Origin: Malachius bipustulatus | Lineage: Eukaryota > Arthropoda > Insecta > Coleoptera > Melyridae | Assembly (NCBI GenBank): GCA_910589415.1 | Contig: OU342630.1 | Coordinates: 82,580,186-82,644,185, forward strand | DNA length: 64,000 nucleotides | Direction: 5' to 3' | Program-made: the position numbers and the translations under genes | The notes under the pieces: model-generated | What the model was told of the DNA's origin: nothing | Databases searched by the model: none | Seen by the model: only the letters and a program-made list of their open reading frames with translations | Part shown: one piece after another, positions 47,001-58,093 of the stretch | Layout of the letters: each line of letters starts with the position of its first letter | Position numbering within the stretch: the stretch's first letter is position 1

Positions 47001-47381
47001 TCGAATATTTTTAAATTATGTTTATTCCTCTAAAATTTCAAATTTTCAGTTTTCAAAGCTCCCTTTTCACTTTTTCAGTTCTATTGAAGGTAGTGTAAAA
47101 AATAATATTTTTTAGGTAAAGTCAGCCAGTGGCGGGCAAAGGAAAAGGGGCAAAATTGTTCAATTTTACCATTTATTTTGGTTTTGTTAAATTTAAAAAT
47201 CCATTCTAAGGCACGTTTTCAAACGAAGTGAAATGCAATTTTCACAGTTAACCACTACACTAATATGACCTGACTAGGGAAATTTTCAGAAAGCCAATTT
47301 AAAAAGCGGTGAAAATATTTATAAATTGGATCGCTTAAAAATACACTATTTATGCGATTGATGCGCAAGAAGGTTTTTTTT
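44070..47381. repeat. Tandem direct duplication of the 1.65-kb foldback arm
   Basis: Sequence from about 44070 to 45713 recurs from about 45730 to 47381 in the same orientation with few differences. Examples are the shared GGAACGACGTTAGATTTTCG and the diagnostic differences CATGTGGCACGG versus CATGGAGGCACGG. A short TA run separates the copies. The copies look more alike than either does to the left arm, so this duplication is the youngest event in the structure. Confidence 0.85.
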
Positions 47382-50305
47382 ATTTGTGCATATTAACTGT
47401 ATTACTGGTGCGCTATCCTCATATGCATATGATTAAATGACGTATTTTTTTAATACGATTATATAATATAAGCCTCCATTGTCCAGAGTATTTTTTAAAG
47501 TATTCGATGCTCGCATGCGCGGATTCTGCCCTGGTGTCATCAAATTGTCGAAGGCACCATGTCCTAAAACCTTTTTTATGAAAAGGCTCAGAAACGTCCC
47601 GTTTTGCATTGGGTGATTCTACGCGTCGGATTTCATTCTGTTTCTCCTTTTAGTATGTTCAAGGTTCTTGAAAATTTGATGCATAATCTATTAACGCTGC
47701 GTTTAAACTGAACAGAAGGCATTCATGTGATCATGGGAGGACATTTTGTTAGAATATTAATCCCCTTCCCTATATTTTAATGGGAACTGCTATATACGGA
47801 TATTCTTGTTTCAAGCCACATGAAAAATGTGATATACCAGTTGGGTGAAATAAATGTCGCGATGTAGAGCAACAATTTCTAATTATTACTGCCACCATAA
47901 TAAGTTTAGTTAAAAAAAAGCAATAAGGGTGGGTACAAAGAAGAGTTTGGATGCAGTTGCTGCTGGATCAGCAGATTATATAAAAACCAGCGGATAATAG
48001 ATACATATTTTGAAGCGATCCAACATTGAATGCATAATAATTGTAAATTTAGTTATGGAAGCTGACTATTACTGAGAAATCAAGAAATCAATAGTTGTCT
48101 ATTATTCATGTCAGAGTATTATAGGTATAAATTTTTATATAATTTTCTGGTGTATTTGTAGTTTCGATACAAAACTTTTTTACGTTTGGTAGTTTACTCT
48201 TAAATCACTTACGGTTTTTTGATTTGTTCGATAAGAAATAGATACATCCATCTCCATCACCATCAGCGAGGAACTAAATAAAAGAATGCGAGAAAGCCAG
48301 ACGTGCAACAACAAATAACCAGTCAGGTGTGATCTAAGATATACCGGCTTAATTTCATTAATTATTTAAACGTTCTTCATAATAAATAGCAAACGAAGAA
48401 TAACCGTCAGAATAATGCATTTAATCGAACAAGTGTATACGGGATTATTAACGATCTGTGACACTTTAGAGTAAAAAATCGAACGATCCAAAGACGCTTA
48501 ATACAAATCTCTTTAGGAGAGATGATAAATGACGATGGACCCACCGTGATCTATTGATTAGCTCGTTAAGGCCTGGTCCAGTAGTCCATTTCATTAATGA
48601 CCTCTCCAGGGGACGTCCTGTATCTCCACCAGGACGATTCAGTTGGACGACCCCGCGAGATATATGTATATATAATGAATCCAATGTATTTATGTATTTT
48701 GTATAAGATACCCCGCGGGGCTATTGTACCATCGCGGACTACAATGGGCAAGTAAATGCTGTCCTGCTCCAAGTGTGGGAGGCATCCGAGGCGTGGTCCT
48801 TTAACGATGTCACCTCGATCTCGTTCAAATGCATTAAATTTGTTTCAGTACTTAAATTAATTTTATCTCTCATTATAATAATGCATAGAAACGTCCGGTG
48901 CATTTGGATGCAGTTTAATTAATTCCAGAATTTCTTGAACCATAAAATACCATTAGCCCAAATTTAATACTACACACTATTGATTCAAAAATGGTTTATT
49001 GTAGTGACTGTAGATAAAAGAGCAATTCAAATTTATATTGTATAGTGCATCTAGAACAGATGAAAACACAACAATTTGTTTTTTATATTGCCTAGTACAA
49101 TAAGCTAGTGCCTCTTAGATGGGGAGGGGAGTAGCGGGGGAGGGTACTTTAAAAGTGACCCATATCTTGAATACCTTTAAGATTCTGTTCGGGGAATTAT
49201 ATCTATAAGTAGGTAGATAAATAATAAAAGTTTCTCACTATACCTTAGGATAACTACTTTTCAAAAACTATGTATTACTTTTTAGCGGATGCTTATACGT
49301 CTAGTTTGTTTTCAGTAGTAATAACCCAAGAAATTGATAATTGTTTGAAAAAAATTTATAACAGATTTCGAAAGCACGTTGCTTAAAAACAGACCGACAT
49401 CATAGGTATAAGCTCTGCTACCTATAAGCAACAAAAGCTCGAGGAAGTTGCTATAAATTTTTTTAGCAATTATCAATGTTCGAGGGTTATTAGGATAGAA
49501 TATTCTTTGTTAATAAATAGTGTAGAACATATAAAGGTGATCCGTAGTTATGAGGGTACGAAGCAGCCATATCTAGGGAACTATTGGTCCTATAGAGCCT
49601 TAAAATAAAAAATGTTTATAGTCATTAGTAACCGGGAGAAATTCAATGAAAATACTTTCAAAGCCTTTCTCTCAAGTGATTATCTTACGCCTTTTACAGG
49701 AAAGGTCATGCATGATAAAACTTTTTGGATGAAACCAAAGAACACTTTACAAGAAAAACTTACTTATACTTCTCGAGTAGGTAATAAAAAATCAAAGAGA
49801 GCTAAAGCAGAAAACGTCTATTGCATAACTATTCCCTTCACCAAAACCAACCCCAAACGCCCTTAATAGCCGGTCAACCTGCCTTCGAGCTGCCAAGTTA
49901 AATGGTCCAAGTCGGGGATGTGGGATCACGTTGCCGGGGGGCGCCGGTGTCCACGGGATGGCTAAAGAGGACCGTTACGGCGCTAATTGCGACTCTGTCA
50001 CAGCCGCGCGATCGGAAATGGGATAATCGAACATCCTACGCGACCTGCAGGACTGAGATCTGGAGATACCTTACTTTTTATCCTACAAGGAGTCGGATAA
50101 AGTCAACAAGGGTATATAGCTTGAAAATAAAGATATAGACTCGTGGTTTTTCCTCATATTAATGAAAACTATATTACGTGTACCAAAGTGGGCCTTTTTT
50201 AATATTATTTATAAATAATAAGCTCTGCTTTATTTTTACGGCCATGCACTATTAAAATGTTTATCATGTACTTACAAATCTAATTTATTGGCATGGTACT
50301 ATATA
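47382..50305. other. Mixed AT-rich DNA with two unexplained GC-richer patches
   Basis: Patches at about 48530-48830 and 49880-50060 are GC-richer with frames open on one or both strands (48466-48684 and 48566-48772 minus; 49902-50138 plus). None matches a family I know. They could be exons or old mobile-element coding sequence. The 84-codon frame at 49612-49866 plus is hydrophilic and unrecognised. Nothing else was seen. Confidence 0.4.
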
Positions 50306-51434
50306 CAGGTGTTCCTTATTTCAGAGCTCACCATGGGTATCTCGTAAACGCTAAGAGATACAGGATCGGTTAAATTTGTGAAAATATTATGCGCTATTTT
50401 GTGGCAATCTCAAATCCGTCAAGATATATGTGACCGCTCCTGAAATATTCGGAAAAAACTAGCAATTTGAGATTTATTATTCTTGTCATATCTTTCTTAT
50501 TATTGGAATTAATTTACCTTTGATTTACTTGTGTTATTATTAATTGTGTATTCACTACCTATTCTAGTTTGCCTGCAAGTGGACCTGTTCTGTTGGGCAA
50601 ATTGATTTATTAAATAAAAAATAAATAAATAAATGAATAATTTGTAGTAGGCTTATATTTGAAGTCGGCAAGAGCTGTATCCATCTAACATTTCAAAATT
50701 TTTTGAAAACCTAGTGGATCCCAGAGTTTTCATAGTCAACTTTTGTTTTCCTCATGGCCGTCATATTATATTTTCATGTCATTGTACATTAAAAGAATTA
50801 AGGGAACCAAAAATCTATCACAATAAAAAAAATCAACAAAATTATAGGTATTCTTCTTTTTTCTAAAAAAAACTTTCTTCAACCGTCAATAAATAAATAA
50901 AAAATTAATAACCATAAGTCAAGCAATATCATATCATATTGGGACGTCCAAAGACTTCATTCAGTGATAGAACTTCCTTTTTTTTCGAATAAAGAGGAAT
51001 AATATTTTAAAGAATTTTTTCTGACTATGATAGATTTTTGGTTTTCTCAATTTTCAATTTTTTTAATACAGAATGGCATATCAAAAAACGATATGGCGGC
51101 ATAAGAAAAACAAAAGTTGACTATAAAAACTCTGGGATCTGGTCGCCTTTGAAAATTTTTTAAATATCAGAAGGATAGTCTTACCGGCTATGTAGAAAGT
51201 CTACAAAAAATGAATTATTAATTTCCAATAAATAAGAAAGATACGTCAAGAATAAGAAACCTCGATTTTTCATCTTTGTGAGGATATTTCAGGATCGGTC
51301 ACATATATCTTGTATCAGATTCGAGATGGCCACAAAATAACGCATATTTACTCTAATTTAACTGACCCTGTATCTCTTATCTTATAGCATTTACGAGATA
51401 CCCATTGGTGAGCTCTGAAATACGGGCCATGCTG
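50306..51434. mobile_element. Mariner-type foldback MITE with a nested retroelement tail
   Basis: The left end CAGGTGTTCCTTATTTCAG is preceded by TA (50304-50305). The right arm ends in the diverged complement of ATTTCAGAGCTCACC. Arms of about 500 bases share GGGTATCTCGTAAA, GAGATACAGG and GATCCCAGAG/CTCTGGGATC blocks. The interior at 51050-51150 is related to the 14.0-14.5-kb element. The left arm is interrupted near 50512-50640 by sequence absent from the right arm. Confidence 0.8.
50512..50640 (+). mobile_element. Short retroelement 3' tail nested in the foldback
   Basis: About 125 bases absent from the partner arm end in an AAAT-type tail (AAATAAATAAATAAATG). They begin roughly after GGAATTAATT. 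The 3' UTR-like body followed by a simple tail is what a 5'-truncated LINE or SINE leaves. The family is not identifiable. Confidence 0.55.
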
Positions 51435-51885
51435 CTAAATGAAAGCGGATTAAAAATAAAAATTATGAAAAATTGGTGCTGAAATTTTGTTTACCCTAGA
51501 AGAATTAAAAGCGTGTTCGACAGATCAATTCAGAGACGAACTTGTCCAGTATAAAACGTGATCCTGAGAGCTTAATGAAATCTTTTTTTGGTGGCTGAGA
51601 ATAAAATCTAAAAAACGGTCAAAACGGCGAAGCATGAATTCAAAGCGCAATGGGCTTCCCAACCCATTTAGGATAAATTTCCGTAGAAAAGCTTCTGCAG
51701 CTTATAGATCGTGGCAATTTTTTTGTTGGGGAGGGGGGTGTTCCGAGGGAAACATAGGAGAATCCTAGTAGAAGTTTTATCTCGTTAATGGTGCTATAAT
51801 TTAACCATTTCTTGATTCCATTGACAATAATGAGGAAGAAACTCCAGATGCATGGAGTGATGTTTTCCGTTTGCTTATACATATA
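51435..51885. other. No feature recognised
   Basis: An 80-codon minus frame (51640-51882) is open but unrecognised. Confidence 0.5.
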
Positions 51886-52280
51886 CAGGATGTTTTTTAA
51901 GTTAATGCTTTATTTTCAACTGTGTATAGATTGAATTAAAGTAAACAATTTTTTTAAATAACTTTTCTTGAACAAGTCAAAAATAAACGAGATTCAGGGT
52001 GTTGAGAATAGTATATTATGTTACTAGGAGTAGAAGGCGAACATTTTGTGTTGAGCTCAACTATTGTGGCCGAGGCGAAGCCGAGGCCGTGCAATTGAAC
52101 GGAACACAAAAGAAGCATTCTACTGCGAGTGAGCGAATTACGTAATATACTATTTTTCAGCACCCCGAATCTCGTTTATTTTGGCCTTGTTTAAAAAAAG
52201 TTATTTAAAAAAAATGTTTACTTTAATCCATTTTATACATACTTAAAAATAAAGTAGGTATCAACTTGAAAAACACATTG
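51886..52280. mobile_element. 395-bp palindromic mariner-type MITE
   Basis: The left end CAGGATGTTTTTTAAG and the right end, whose complement reads CAATGTGTTTTTCAAG, are flanked by TA (51884-51885 and 52281-52282). The arms match inward through AATTAAAGTAAAC, GAGATTC.GGGTG and ATAGTATATTA. The centre carries the repeated GCCGAGGC word (52070-52090). It has no gene. Confidence 0.8.
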
Positions 52281-52282
52281 TA

Positions 52283-52803
52283 TATAAGTATCATAAGACA
52301 TAATATGCCTTATTTCACAGGAAAAAGGAGTTTTTTTCTATGGTAGCTTTTCAGTAGGTATAAGAAATTCTCTAGCTCTCCAGGTTTATCCAAGAGCTAC
52401 CACTATTATTCCCAATACTCGAAAGCAACTTAGGGACAATTTTCACGATTTTGATAATTGTTTAGGCGGGGATTGAGGATTCCCTATATATGTAGCAAGG
52501 CGTCTATAAGATACGTCATGCACTTGTGCGTAAAAAAGTCAAGTACCTACCTATCTAAGTTTTTTTAATAATTATTATAGAATGGCCCTAGGGCTAACTC
52601 CTAACTCTGACGTTTCTGAGGGAATAATAAATTATACGTGACTTAACAATTCTTCTTTTCCTACACCTTCAAGATGTCGAAAACCCTGGAGGTGATGAGA
52701 ACGATACCTTATTACAACATCTGCGAGGAAAACCAATTATATTTAATACAATAAAAATAATTTTAAATTGCAGTAGCTATAGCGAGCATCGAATATGTGA
52801 TTA
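52283..52803. other. AT-rich DNA, nothing recognised
   Basis: No frame, repeat or RNA gene was recognised. Confidence 0.5.
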
Positions 52804-52805
52804 TA

Positions 52806-54000
52806 CAGGGTGTCCGAAAAATATGAGCAAAAAATTAAGGGGGTGATTCTTCTTGATGAAATATTGCCAAAAGTATCTATAGTTTTTTTTCGAAAACTCA
52901 AAAAGAAGAAAGTTATAAGCCTCCAAAGTTGATTTTTTTAAATCAATATTTTTTTATAACTTTTTTTCTAGTGCACGGATTTTCTTAAAATTTGACACAT
53001 TTGCCACTGATGTTGCTTTACATCCTTGGTCCAAATTAGACTTGAATCCTTCGAAATCAAAAGGCCTTAACTGCCCTTGACCTTCAAAAAAGGCCTATAA
53101 CTTTTTTCGTAATATTTTTTTCTGAGTTTTGAAGACGCACAATTGAAGAACATGAAGAAATCTTTGGAAAGGTCCTCTTTGTCTATCACGATAAAATGAC
53201 CCGTTTCCGAGGAAAACTGTTTTAAAAATTTGCTTGCACTAAAATTGATCACCATAAATTATGATCATTTTGCAACAACACCAAAGCATGCTTTGGAAAC
53301 AGCTGCAGGGTTGCCTAGTTATGTACAAAACAGAGACATTCGTATATAAATAGACTTGGAAATGATTTTTTTTTTGAAAATGGAAAAAAAATTAATCATT
53401 TTTTTTTAATAAAATAATAAAATAATTTTGATAAAAAAAATAATAAATTGCTGTCAAAATGAAATCCAAAGCAAACGTCTTGTTTTCTTGGCAACCCTGC
53501 AGCTGTTTTCAAAGCATGCTTTGGTATTGTTGTAGAATGATCATAGTTTATGGTGATAAATTTTAGTGCAAGCAAATTTTTAAAACAGTTTTACTCGGAA
53601 ACAGGTCATTTTATCGTAATAGACAAAGAGGACCTTTTCCGAATATTTCTTCATGTTCTTCAATTGTGCGTCTTCAAAACTCAGAAAAAAATATTACGAA
53701 ACAAGTTATAGGCTTTTTTTGAAGGTCAAGGGCACATAAGGCCTCTTGATTTCGAGGGATTCAAATCTAATTTGGACCAAGGATGTAAAGCAACATCAGT
53801 GGCAAGTGTGTCAAATTTTAAGAAAATCCGTACACTAGAAAAAAAGTTATAAAAAAATATTGATTTAAAAAAATCAACTTTGGAGGCTTATAACTTTCTT
53901 CTTTTTGAGTTTTCGAAAAAAAACTATAGATACTTTTGGCAATATTTCATCAAGAAGAATCACCCCCTTAATTTTTTGCTCATAATTTCCGGACACCCTG
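52806..54000. mobile_element. 1195-bp foldback mariner-type MITE, arms about 530 bp
   Basis: It starts CAGGGTGTCCGAAAAATATG, ends CATAATTTCCGGACACCCTG, and is flanked by TA at 52804-52805 and 54001-54002. The arms 52806-53335 and about 53480-54000 are highly similar reverse complements (shared blocks GACCTTCAAAAAAGGC and AAAGCATGCTTTGG), around an A-rich centre. There is no transposase. The frames at 53067-53255 and 53880-54062 are arm sequence. Confidence 0.92.
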
Positions 54001-54561
54001 TATATTTCATCAATTATGTCTTTCTTATATACCATTGCCGTTATTTAAAAGAAAATTTGTGATATCGCTGCTCAGTTATTTGAAGTGAAAATTAGTATAA
54101 TTTTCCAATATAATAATCCAAAAATTATTACTTTTTTTGATAGTCGTCCCACTGTATCTTCAAAATTATAACAACAATATATTTGTAAATACATACATTA
54201 AGCCCCCAAAGGCAAAAGAAGTGAATTACCCCTTTATAATACAGATGGCTTAAAATAATCGCTATATCAATTCAATTCAACGTAACTTAAAATGATTATG
54301 GTTAAATGTAGGTAGGTAATATAACCATCATCACACTACTCCTGTTTTTAATAGTAAAAAAATCTAAGTATTTGCAAAAATGCTCCTCTTGGGCACCAGT
54401 TATCAACTGGTGCCAAATCACTAAGTATTCCTACTTACTTCAAAAGAGTTTAATTACATAATGACGGAAAAAAAAAGTTAACATTCTCAGTTCATATGGC
54501 GCTTTTCTAATAAGATTTCTGAACATATCCTGTCTCTCGCTCGAGTGTGCATACTTTAAAA
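54001..54561. other. AT-rich DNA, nothing recognised
   Basis: A short near-palindrome CACCAGTTATCAACTGGTG lies near 54396-54414. No gene was seen. Confidence 0.5.
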
Positions 54562-55904
54562 AGTAATTATATATATTCCAGTACAACCGAATTAAGGCTT
54601 AGCGGTTTCAAAAATAAAAAATGGCCTAGTAAAGTACTATCATTTATGCAAAATTTCAAGCTTTCGTCGATTATCTCGACTTCAACAGGCAATAAATTAC
54701 AAAAAAATACAAAAATGTGTAAAAAGCAATTTTTGTGAGATCATAAGAAAACTTACGCAAGTGATATGTCATTCGGTCATCAATCATCTCAGTAAAAAGT
54801 CGGAATTTTCAAAACTATACGAGAGTCACTGGTTGTTCACTTATATTCCCACATTACAAAAAACACTTATCACTAACGAAACAGTACCGCCACGCCACAT
54901 CACATACACATCGTTTAAAAACTTTTATAAAATAAATCTACAACATCATGAATCTATGAAGTAAGTAGTAGGTGTAAGTTACTATTACATCAAACGGATT
55001 GTTCATGATTCAAATCGAAGGCAGTAAATGAATGCATTTCTTGTATCTTATCTTCCTACTACATTTTTTATTATCGTCCTTATTATTATCTATTCACAAT
55101 AATTAAAAATGAGACCTACAGAAAAGAAACTCTTTTTTTCTTTTATTCCTTGTTTGGTCAGTCCCACTTTTCAAGGCGTCAAATTCTATAGAGTAGTATC
55201 TAGAGCTTTGAGCGTTTTTTACTTTTTTTCCCTTTATTTGTCAAAAAAAGGAAAAAACGCTTTGTAAAAAACGCTCACACCCCTACAACTCTAGAATTTG
55301 ACTCCTGGTTGTTGTTTTTTTAGTACCTGTGGGTGTTATATATTGGTAATTTTTGTTGATTTGTTTGGAAGAGTAAAAAAGAAAAAAAAAAGAAAAAAGG
55401 AAAAAAGAAATAATGGCAGGTACGTACCTGCTGTTTTTATTGCCAACAGAGTTTCCTTTCTGTAATTTGTCTATTTTAAAAACATATTTAATTGTGAATA
55501 GATATTGATAAGGACGTTAATATAAAAAATGTAGTAAGAAGATAAGATACAAGAAATGCATTCGTTTACTGCCTTCGATTTGAATCATGAACAACCGTTT
55601 GATGTATTATTCTTATAATAATAACTTATACCTACTTACTTCATAGATTCATTATGTCGATTTATTTTAGTAAAGTTTTGAAACGATGTGTATGTGATGG
55701 TACTGATGTTTCGTTAGTGATAAGTGTTTTTTGTAATGTGGGAATATAAGTGAACAACCAGTGACTCTCGTAGTTTTGAAGATTCCGATTTTTTCCATGA
55801 GACGATTGATGACCGAATGGCATATCACTTGCGTAAGTTTTCTTAGGATTTATTTTTGAAACCGCTAAGTCTTAATCCGGTTGTACTGGAATATATAATT
55901 AATA
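54562..55904. mobile_element. 1.34-kb foldback element without CAGGGTGT ends
   Basis: The left arm (about 54562-55235) and right arm (about 55290-55904) are reverse complements along most of their length, with termini near TATATTCCAGTACAACCG. Shared blocks include AAACTTACGCAAGTGATATG, GAGAGTCACTGGTTGTTCAC and GATACAAGAAATGCATT. The left arm has about 130 extra bases (about 54612-54740) missing from the right. The centre contains a smaller hairpin with repeated AAAAAACGCT. The two frames in the left arm (54547-54738, 54761-54964) are unrecognised. Target duplication is obscured by AT-rich flanks. Confidence 0.8.
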
Positions 55905-56519
55905 TTAGTCGGTGGTTATTTCATAAATACAAAACTTTAAAAAGTATCTAGACACACACGATTATAGATACTTTATAACAAGTATCTTAAGATACATTTT
56001 GAAAGAGATACTAGAAGTATCAAAAATATTTTAGACACAAAAAAATGGTCTAAAACTATCTAAGATACAAAAAATTTCTGAGATAGTCTCAAAACTACCA
56101 TAGATATTAAAAATATCTGAGATACATGCATGAGTCAAAAACTATTGAGATATTAAAGCTTTTAAAAGATACATATCTGCTTAAAAAATACCTTACGTGG
56201 AAGAAATACTAATATTTTCTGATGGCAGATGACTTTTATATCAAAAGCTAATTCATTTAGTGTTCTGTTGGGGTTCGGGACCGTATATCTAATTGTCTGT
56301 AATGCAAAGAGTAATTCATATTTTTACACTTAATTAAATTTTGAGCATTCAGGAAAGTAAAAATCCAAAAATAAAATTTATATTACAATCACGTAATGAA
56401 ATTCACGGACTGCAAGCAACATAATCAACAACGGGCAACGTTTTAACGTATAAAATGTGCAATTCCAAATTTCAAAATATCTTAGAGAGTTACAAATATA
56501 CCTAAATATAAGATACACA
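55905..56519. other. AT-rich DNA rich in AGATAC/GTATCT words
   Basis: Between 55940 and 56175 the words GATAC, GTATC and ATACAAA recur many times without a fixed period, so this is probably degenerate simple sequence. No gene was seen. Confidence 0.5.
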
Positions 56520-56910
56520 TACGTTCAAAAAAGTTATGACCCAATTAAAACAATTGACAGTAGAACCGAATGCGAATTTTCATAAAATTCAAACGTCATT
56601 CGTTTGTCCACGAATTGTTTACGTTTGTCCCACCAACATTTTCGTTTGTCTACTCTCAAAAAAAAAAAAAAAATCATGACCAAATTAAATAAATTGACAG
56701 AGCAACGCTAAATGCGAATTTTTATAAAATTCACACGGCATTCGTTTGTCCACCATTATCTCACGTTTGTCCAACCAAAACTTTCGTTTGTCCACCTTTA
56801 AAAAAATACGACAAAATAAAAAAATTTTACATCAACAGATTTCATTAATTTTCAAACGGAGTACTTTTGCCACGATTGGTTCTTGTTTGTCCACCTCGCA
56901 ATAGAAAGTT
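56520..56910. repeat. Three tandem copies of an about 150-bp unit with TTCGTTTGTCCAC motifs
   Basis: The unit has AATTGACAG, AATGCGAATTTT, ATAAAATTCA, then CATTCGTTTGTCCAC, ACGTTTGTCC and TTTCGTTTGTC(C/T)AC, ending in an A run. Copies start at about 56535, 56680 and 56810, with decreasing fidelity. The GTTTGTCC word appears about eight times in 300 bases. Confidence 0.8.
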
Positions 56911-56991
56911 ATAAATCAAAAATTATTCTTATATGTATAAACAACCTGAACTGACAGTTACGTACTGTTAATTAGTACAGAAAAAATTATA

Positions 56992-57507
56992 CAGGGTGTT
57001 AAGAAAATGACGGATAAACTCTTCAGTACCTTGGAGGGGACACTCATTAAAGTACGAGAAAAATAATTTAAAAAAATCCGGAGCTATATTTTAAAAGATA
57101 TAAGCATAATATTGAACAATAAATTTGGCAACGTTTAACACGATAGCTGCTGCTATTTGGTAATTTCGTCTAATTTCTAACAATGCAGGTAACAAAACCG
57201 TTGTTGCCAAATGCTTTTTTCAGCATATTGGAAAAGAAAAATAAAATTCTTATTCAATTTTCCAAGCCAGTAGTACATCTTAAGCAATTTTTTTAATTGA
57301 TAACGATTAAAGTATCCTTTTTTATATCTGTAAAATCATCTAGTTTTTGCAAATACCAAAAAACAAAGATATAGTAAAATGTTAACTTTGGCATTTTTTA
57401 TCTCACCCAATTGAAGACCAGAATTTTTTTAATTATTTTTCCCGTACCCTACTGAGGATCCCCTACAATGTACTAAAGAGTTTATCCGTCATTTTCTTAA
57501 CACCCTG
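56992..57507. mobile_element. 516-bp mariner-type MITE, intact copy of the 5.5-kb family
   Basis: CAGGGTGTTAAGAAAATGAC at the left and its complement at the right begin terminal inverted repeats of about 85 bases. TA flanks at 56990-56991 and 57508-57509. The interior matches, in reverse, 5560-5880 and 9017-9060. There is no coding sequence. This copy supplies the empty-site reference for the 3.13-kb insertion. Confidence 0.92.
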
Positions 57508-57509
57508 TA

Positions 57510-58093
57510 TACACAAAAATTGCACTGAGCAATTCTGACTGAATTTTCTTCAATAGATATAAGTACTGGAATGCTTATTAAGTGTCATAATATAATATGA
57601 CTGTCAATTTATTAATTCTCCTTTTCTCCATTGTCTGTCCACTTTATAAAATATGAAAGGAAGAGTAATCCACAAAAAAGAAAAACCCATATTGGTCGTG
57701 TCAGCTAAACTGGGCATGACGTCATGAATGACATTGACGCCCATACACCTCTGAGCGTATGACGATATGATTTGAGGTGATAGGACCGAACAATGTAGGT
57801 AGTCGGATTCATTCGAATGAAAATTACTGTCAAATTATGACGTTCAACATACTTAATTATTTGTGTTAATAAAAATCGATTTGTGCTACGTGAAATCGGT
57901 GTGTTATTGTGCATATTCATTTTGTGACATTAGTTTTTGATGTTATAATATCTTTCGAAGCTTTTATTGTGTAATTATTATCAGTTCAGCTCTAAAATGC
58001 GTTAAATACGTTAAATACCCACCTAAACCAATACAAAGTAATGTTGCAGTCTTTATTAGCTTAGTTTAAGCAAAAACGTAACTTTGGAGGAGC
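57510..58093. other. Possible upstream region of the small gene at 58.1 kb
   Basis: A TGACGTCA palindrome lies at 57717-57724 and a 71-codon unrecognised minus frame at 57705-57920. No TATA-type promoter was clear. Confidence 0.3.

Larger units (their letters stand above)
41945..47381. mobile_element. 5.4-kb foldback element built from about 637-bp repeat units
   Basis: The left terminus AACCTTCTTGCGCATCAATC (from 41950) is mirrored at 45690-45712 and again at 47355-47376. Arm A (about 41950-43640) is the reverse complement of arm B (about 44070-45713), and arm B is repeated in direct orientation as B' (about 45730-47381). Within each arm a unit of about 637 bases recurs: CAGTGGCGTGGGTAGGAAAA at 44538 and a one-base variant about 631 bases later at 45168, ATGGCGGAG at 44690 and 45325, and AAACGCTCCTGTAGCTT at 44108 and 44745. 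A shortened third unit follows. Units include ACAGGGTGTCC blocks and ATGGCGGCCATTTT words. There is no protein family; the 60-113-codon frames are read-through of repeats. The target duplication was not found. Confidence 0.8.

Noticed and set aside
48780..48870. Plus-strand reading WSFNDVTSISF, reminiscent of a matrix metalloproteinase motif
   Set aside because: The similarity is a few residues only, with no zinc-binding HExxH motif or neighbouring domain, and the minus strand is equally open.
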